From an uncultured Clostridia bacterium (GTDB taxonomy: Bacteria; Bacillota; Clostridia; Oscillospirales; Acutalibacteraceae), in contig CALCYI010000022.1 of assembly GCA_937907605.1 (NCBI GenBank), forward strand, positions 1 through 8,809: a DNA stretch of 8,809 bases, given 5' to 3'. The notes below the pieces were generated by a model. It had not been told where the DNA came from. It saw only the letters and a program-made list of their open reading frames with translations, and made no database searches. The position numbers and the translations under genes were made by a program. Shown piece after piece: positions 4,928-8,809 of the stretch (position 1 is the first letter of the stretch; every line of letters begins with the position of its first letter).

Positions 4928-5470
4928 ATGACAATATACCTTGTTCGGCACGGTGCAGATGACAATTCCAAAAGAGGCGGTTGGAGCAATCATCCCTTGA
5001 CTGACGAAGGGCTGAAACAATCCGAAGAGTTAGCACATAGATTAAAAGAAAATAAGTGTAACGCCGAGATTATTTATTCAAGCGATTTGTTAAGAGCAAA
5101 ACAAACTGCAGAAATATTAGCAAAACACCTAAACCTTGATATTGAATACATTTCTGATTTCAGGGAAGTCAATAATGGTGATTTAGCCGGAATGGATAAT
5201 GCTGTGGCAGACGAATTATATCCTAATCTGTATTGGCGAAAGCTTGAATGGGATCAGCACTACCCTAACGGTGAAAGTCCAAAAGAGTTTTATGAAAGAA
5301 TAAAAACCGCTTGGAATAAACTTATCAACGGAAATCATAACAGCATTATTCTTGTTACTCACGGTGGAGTAATAAATGTTATTTTGCATTTAGTAAATGG
5401 TGTTGAGTATTCAAACAAAAGTAGCGCATACAAAATTGGCACAGCTGATTATATTAAAATTAAAGTTTGA
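4928..5470 (+). CDS. Histidine phosphatase family protein
   Basis: A 180-residue protein of the phosphoglycerate mutase-like (histidine phosphatase, branch 1) superfamily. The phospho-acceptor motif LVRHG is at residues 5-9 (catalytic His8, Arg7), followed by LTDEG (24-28), the second Arg in SSDLLRAKQTAE (Arg56), the acid Glu80 in FREVNNGDLAGM, and the second catalytic His145 in VTHGG. All catalytic residues are present, so it should be an active phosphatase. The length fits small phosphatases of the CobC/PhoE type better than glycolytic mutases (about 230-250 residues). No cobalamin genes are nearby, so a CobC role is not supported. GGAGAAG at 4917-4923 sets the start. It lies 44 bp before the SWIM gene, with no terminator between. 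Confidence 0.93.
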   Translation: MTIYLVRHGADDNSKRGGWSNHPLTDEGLKQSEELAHRLKENKCNAEIIYSSDLLRAKQTAEILAKHLNLDIEYISDFREVNNGDLAGMDNAVADELYPNLYWRKLEWDQHYPNGESPKEFYERIKTAWNKLINGNHNSIILVTHGGVINVILHLVNGVEYSNKSSAYKIGTADYIKIKV

Positions 5471-5514
5471 TAATAGTTCTATAAATTATTTGAAAAATAT
5501 TTGGAGCATTTAAA

Positions 5515-7149
5515 ATGAGAAAATGGGAGCAATTGTTTAAACCGCATATATTAGAACGCGGTTACGATTATTATATTGATGATGCTGTTGATATTGTTAC
5601 GAAAAACGGAAACACGTATATGGCAACTGTTCATGGCACGGAGCCCTATCATGTTGAAATAAAAATGCAAAACGATACGGTAAAAGAAATGTATTGCGAT
5701 TGTCCGTATGCACAGGATATGAATAATTGTAAGCATATGGCGGCTATGCTGTATGAGATTGAAGCAATAAAACAAACGGAAAAAGACAACGAAATTGCAA
5801 ATTTAAAAGCAGATTTTTTAATTGCAATCAACAATAAGCGCAAGGATGAGCTTATTGATATTATGCTTAAGTATGCTGATGAGAGTTTTATGCTGAATGC
5901 GTTGAGTGAAACTTCTGAAAAAGCAGCTAATTTTCTCTCACAAAAATACGAAGCCGAATTTGACGCAATTGTTGAGCGTTACAGCTATGAGGACGGTTAT
6001 ATTGATTATAACCACGCTTATGATTTTTGCGACGATATGGAAGGCTTTCTTGATGATGTTTTGTTTTCGCTTACAAACAAAGAGCAATATATGAAAGCTT
6101 TTGATTTTGTTTTGTACTGCGTAAGAGAATTTGATTTGCTCCAAATTGATGATTCTGATGGCGAGCTTTCTGTAATTATTAATATATTGGTTGATTATCT
6201 TGAGGATATTATTGAAAATGGCAATAATGAAGAAAAGGAACGAATGCACAGGACCCTGAAAGACTATATTTACAGTAACCACTATTCTGTTTTCTATGAT
6301 ATGATGGAGGAAATATTTGTTAGTGAATTTGATAATAATGAGCATCTTGAAAAGGCATTGGAATATGTTGATAAGCAATTAGACAGCACAGAATATGAAT
6401 GGGAATTTGAAGACTTGTTAATTAAACGCCTGAATATTATGGAAAGACTTGAAAAGAGCGATGAAGAAATACAAGCATTTATTGATAAGCATAGACAATA
6501 TTCAAATGTCAGAATGTATGAGATAAATAAACACTTAAATAAAAGTGATTATAATAGTGCTATTACTCTTTTGAAAGAGAGTATTACAATTGAAAGAGCT
6601 GACCTCAGTTATCGAGCAAACGGATTCGCTTTGCAACTGCTTGATATATACAGAAAAATCGAAAACCATTCTGAATATAAAAGTGAATTAAAAGATTTTA
6701 TTTTTATACACAATCAGCACAACTTAGAATATATTAACGAATACAAAGCGCTATGCAGCAAAACGGAATGGAGCCAAGTATTATCCAAGTTATTAAAAAG
6801 CAATAGTGTTGATTCTTGCAAATTGGAACTACTAAACCAAGAAAAACTATATAAGGAATTATTTAATGAAATTGTTCATCGAGGCGATATTCAATTACTT
6901 GACAAATACGAAAAGGTTTTAAGAAAAGAATTTTCGTTGAAGATTATTGAAATTTATGAAAATTATATAAGGGGCGCTATGAACATAGCGAACGACAGAA
7001 ATCAATATCGAAATGTTATCAAATATCTTAATACAATTTCAACATATCCTGACGGTGAAAGCATTTCAAAAAGCATCGCCAAGGAATGGAAAATAAAATA
7101 TTCAAGGCGCAAGGCAATGCTGGATGAATTAAAGAAAGCAGGTTATTAA
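5515..7149 (+). CDS. SWIM zinc-finger protein with helical repeat-like region
   Basis: A 544-residue protein. The N-terminus (WEQLFKPHILERGYDYY) and the zinc motif CDC-x8-CKH (Cys61, Cys63, Cys72, His74) define a SWIM zinc finger, a nucleic-acid or protein binding module. Residues from about 85 to the end are predicted from composition to be almost wholly alpha-helical, rich in Glu, Lys, Leu and Tyr, with stretches that look like irregular TPR-like or HEAT-like helical pairs; no catalytic motif is seen. In Firmicutes, SWIM domains often occur in or beside Snf2-type helicases; none is next to this gene. GGAGC 8 nt upstream supports the ATG at 5515. It has no obvious promoter of its own and may be co-transcribed with the phosphatase. 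Function unknown; possibly a scaffold binding DNA or RNA. Confidence 0.85.
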   Translation: MRKWEQLFKPHILERGYDYYIDDAVDIVTKNGNTYMATVHGTEPYHVEIKMQNDTVKEMYCDCPYAQDMNNCKHMAAMLYEIEAIKQTEKDNEIANLKADFLIAINNKRKDELIDIMLKYADESFMLNALSETSEKAANFLSQKYEAEFDAIVERYSYEDGYIDYNHAYDFCDDMEGFLDDVLFSLTNKEQYMKAFDFVLYCVREFDLLQIDDSDGELSVIINILVDYLEDIIENGNNEEKERMHRTLKDYIYSNHYSVFYDMMEEIFVSEFDNNEHLEKALEYVDKQLDSTEYEWEFEDLLIKRLNIMERLEKSDEEIQAFIDKHRQYSNVRMYEINKHLNKSDYNSAITLLKESITIERADLSYRANGFALQLLDIYRKIENHSEYKSELKDFIFIHNQHNLEYINEYKALCSKTEWSQVLSKLLKSNSVDSCKLELLNQEKLYKELFNEIVHRGDIQLLDKYEKVLRKEFSLKIIEIYENYIRGAMNIANDRNQYRNVIKYLNTISTYPDGESISKSIAKEWKIKYSRRKAMLDELKKAGY

Positions 7150-7172
7150 TTTCCATTCTCCGAACATTAATG

Positions 7173-7267
7173 TGCGCATTGTCTAAATTTTAGCCCAAAT
7201 TATATTGCGTATTGTCTGATTTTTTGCATATAATTATCTTGCGTATTGTCGGAATATGTGCTAAAAT
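7173..7267 (+). repeat. Three degenerate 33-34 bp tandem repeats upstream of the ATPase gene
   Basis: The core TGCGYATTGTC occurs at 7173-7183, 7206-7216 and 7240-7250, with start-to-start distances of 33 and 34 bp. Similarity continues past the core: KRA, then T-rich, then GC and an AT-rich end. Copies 2 and 3 share an identical 12-base TTGCGTATTGTC. The repeats are contiguous, with no spacers, so this is not a CRISPR array. The spacing, near three helical turns, would place the cores on roughly the same DNA face, as for operators or iterons. Confidence 0.75.
7239..7267 (+). promoter_or_regulatory. Promoter of the ATPase gene overlapping repeat 3
   Basis: TTGCGT (7239-7244), a 17-bp spacer and TAAAAT (7262-7267) with an extended -10 TG at 7259-7260. 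The -35 box is part of repeat 3. A second candidate, TTGCGT at 7205-7210 with an 18-bp spacer and TATAAT at 7229-7234, lies within repeats 2-3, so the repeat units themselves carry promoter elements. Confidence 0.65.
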
Positions 7268-7290
7268 ACCATTAACGGAAGGTGATTATT

Positions 7291-8649
7291 ATGATATTCA
7301 AAAGAAAAATATATACAAAATTGTTGGATTGGAAGAAAAACTATTCCGCTGAAAAGGCATTAATGGTTGAAGGTGCAAGACGTATAGGCAAGTCAACCAT
7401 TGTTGAAGAGTTTGCGAAAAACGAATATAAAAGTTATATTTTGATTGATTTTAACGATGTCAGCGATGCCGTGATTAACGCGTTTGAAAACTATCTCAGT
7501 GACCTTGACACATTCTTTATGATTATTAGCACGGAATATAACGTTACGCTTTACAGGAATGAATCCATTATCATTTTTGACGAAGTGCAGATGTTTCCAA
7601 AGGCAAGACAGTCCATTAAGAAGCTGATTAAGGACGGCAGATATCACTATATTGAAACAGGCTCGCTTATTTCCATTAAAGAGAATGTGCAGAACATAAC
7701 TATTCCTTCGGAAGAGAGAGAGTTAAAGATGTATCCCATGGACTTTGAAGAGTTTTGTCTCGCTCTCGGCGAAGAAAAAATGGTAGATTATATCAAAAAA
7801 TGCTACGCCGATTTAAAACCGCTTGAGGATACGCTACACTATAAAGCGATGATGCTTTTTAAGCAGTATATTCTTGTGGGTGGTATGCCTATGAGCGTTG
7901 CAAAATATATTGAAAATGACAGAAGCTTCGCAAAATCAGATGTTGAAAAGCGAGACATTTTAACACTTTACAGAGATGACATCGGTAAAGCGGACGTTAA
8001 ATACAGAACGAAAGTGCAATCAATATTTGACCAAATACCTGCATTTCTTTCACAGCATGAAAAGAGAGTACGGCTTTCAAATATTGAAAAGAAGTCAACT
8101 TTCCCGATGTATCAGGACACATTTTTTTGGCTCGGTGATTCTATGATAGCCAACGAATGCTTTAATTGTAGCGACCCGAACGTAGGTTTGCCGCTGAATG
8201 AGGACCGAACTTATGTAAAGTGTTATATGGGTGATACAGGCTTGCTCGTCAGCCACGCATTTAATGAAAGCGAAATTGCAGACGGTGAATTGTATAAGCA
8301 AATACTACACGGCAATATGGCGCTTAACGAAGGTATGATTTTTGAAAATGCTGTTGCTCAGGCTTTGACTGCTAACGGCTATTCTCTATATTTTTATACG
8401 CATTATAGCGAAGAAAAGCACAGAAACGATATTGAGATTGACTTCCTCATTTCAAACGGTAGCAAGATAAAGCCGAAGATTTATCCGATTGAGGTAAAAT
8501 CAGGTAAGAGATATACCACGGATTCTCTTAATAAATTTATTGAAAAGTATCATAGACGAATCGGAAAAGCATATATTATTCATCCCAAGAATCTTATGGT
8601 AAAGGATGAGTTCATCTGTTTACCGGCTTATATGACCTTTTGTTTATAA
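7291..8649 (+). CDS. AAA family ATPase with C-terminal DUF4143 / nuclease-like domain
   Basis: A 452-residue protein of the prokaryotic AAA_14-DUF4143 ATPase family, abundant and multicopy in anaerobes; its role is unknown. The Walker A motif GARRIGKST is at residues 28-36, Walker B IIIFDEVQ at 93-100, and a sensor-like IETGSL at 121-126. The middle part includes the family pattern MYPMDFEEF and QYILVGGMP. The C-terminal region has IDFLI (Asp384) followed by PIEVKSGK (Glu401, Lys403), the D...ExK arrangement of a PD-(D/E)xK nuclease-like fold. The frame is open back to a GTG at 7282, but that codon is part of the ribosome site GGAAGGTGAT, so the ATG at 7291 is the start. It is a separate transcription unit with its own promoter in the repeats and its own terminator. 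The protein appears full length. Confidence 0.93.
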   Translation: MIFKRKIYTKLLDWKKNYSAEKALMVEGARRIGKSTIVEEFAKNEYKSYILIDFNDVSDAVINAFENYLSDLDTFFMIISTEYNVTLYRNESIIIFDEVQMFPKARQSIKKLIKDGRYHYIETGSLISIKENVQNITIPSEERELKMYPMDFEEFCLALGEEKMVDYIKKCYADLKPLEDTLHYKAMMLFKQYILVGGMPMSVAKYIENDRSFAKSDVEKRDILTLYRDDIGKADVKYRTKVQSIFDQIPAFLSQHEKRVRLSNIEKKSTFPMYQDTFFWLGDSMIANECFNCSDPNVGLPLNEDRTYVKCYMGDTGLLVSHAFNESEIADGELYKQILHGNMALNEGMIFENAVAQALTANGYSLYFYTHYSEEKHRNDIEIDFLISNGSKIKPKIYPIEVKSGKRYTTDSLNKFIEKYHRRIGKAYIIHPKNLMVKDEFICLPAYMTFCL

Positions 8650-8655
8650 AATCAT

Positions 8656-8695
8656 TAAACGCTGAATTCTGTAATGAGTTCTGCGTTTATTCTTA
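8656..8695 (+). terminator. Terminator after the ATPase gene
   Basis: A stem of TAAACGC (8656-8662) with GCGTTTA (8683-8689), one T-T mismatch, then GAATTC with GAGTTC (one G-T pair) and a 6-nt loop, followed by TTCTTAT. It lies 7 bp after the stop codon. The T tract is modest, but position and stem support termination. Confidence 0.75.
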
Positions 8696-8728
8696 TCAAG
8701 TTTCACGAACAAATATTCTAAACAATTC

Positions 8729-8757
8729 TTGTTAAGAGAACATATGTTTGATATAAT
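8729..8757 (+). promoter_or_regulatory. Strong outward promoter at the right edge
   Basis: TTGTTA (8729-8734), a 17-bp spacer and a perfect TATAAT (8752-8757) with an extended -10 TG at 8749-8750 predict a start near 8764. A 5-bp dyad AACAA-TTC-TTGTT (8721-8733) overlaps the -35 box and could be an operator. The remaining 45 bases hold no start codon with a ribosome site, so the transcribed gene lies beyond the window. Confidence 0.7.
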
Positions 8758-8809
8758 AACTTTACAAATTGAATATGTGTTTATGAGTGAATAGTAAAAG
8801 CGTTAGATT

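Noticed and set aside
4928..5470. Assignment of the phosphatase as cobC (cobalamin synthesis)
   Set aside because: Superfamily and size fit, but no cobalamin genes or B12 riboswitch are present, so only the family name is supported.
5938..6378. 146-residue minus-strand frame and a plus-strand frame at 5906-6094
   Set aside because: Both are antisense or out-of-frame shadows of the SWIM gene, rich in Ile, Asn and Phe, without ribosome sites or domains.
7173..7250. Possible CRISPR array
   Set aside because: The three units are degenerate and contiguous, with no unique spacers and no cas genes nearby.
7282..7290. GTG start adding three residues to the ATPase
   Set aside because: The GTG is part of the ribosome site GGAAGGTGAT; the ATG at 7291 has proper 8-nt spacing.

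Overview
The window looks like chromosomal DNA of a low-GC Gram-positive anaerobe of the Clostridia, probably a gut or rumen Ruminococcus/Oscillospiraceae-type organism. The signs are strong AT bias, AGGAGG-type ribosome sites, an acetyl-CoA-type MetA, a Tn4451-type TnpV, a DUF218 (YdcF) protein of the kind common in gut Firmicutes, and a DUF4143 ATPase. The 61 bases of 16S rRNA present are universally conserved and cannot fix the genus.

Layout. (1) 1-304: the start of an rRNA operon running leftward out of the window: the 16S 5' end, a leader of about 180 nt with a boxA-like motif and hairpins, and a consensus promoter (TTGACA, 17 bp, TATTAT) with an AT-rich UP-like tract. (2) 489-1470: divergent metA with its own promoter. 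Its true start is a TTG at 556, not the ATG at 538. (3) 1471-2018: a structured intergenic stretch, a lone tnpV gene and a strong terminator; this looks like a mobile-element remnant. (4) 2187-4172: a tightly packed operon Nudix - YdcF - Nudix - Nudix with its own promoter. (5) 4173-4927: a patched junction holding a 27-codon ORF, an AT-richer HIT-family gene and the 38-residue C-terminal stump of a GNAT acetyltransferase. (6) 4928-7149: a histidine phosphatase and a SWIM zinc-finger protein. (7) 7173-8695: three degenerate 33-34 bp repeats that coincide with promoter elements, an AAA/DUF4143 ATPase and its terminator. (8) 8729-8757: a strong outward promoter for something beyond the right edge.

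Functionally, the left part is core genome (rRNA, methionine biosynthesis). The rest is accessory. Its theme is small enzymes that cut phosphate esters and phosphoanhydrides (three Nudix proteins, HIT, histidine phosphatase, probably YdcF as a nucleotide or phosphate-ester binder). They may act together in nucleotide clean-up, detoxification or modification, but no substrate can be read from the sequence. The GNAT stump, the lone tnpV and the composition shift after metA suggest a region assembled by gain and loss. I see no complete, clearly new system. The best leads are the hydrolase cluster, the repeat/promoter array before the ATPase, and the alternative-stem element between metA and tnpV.
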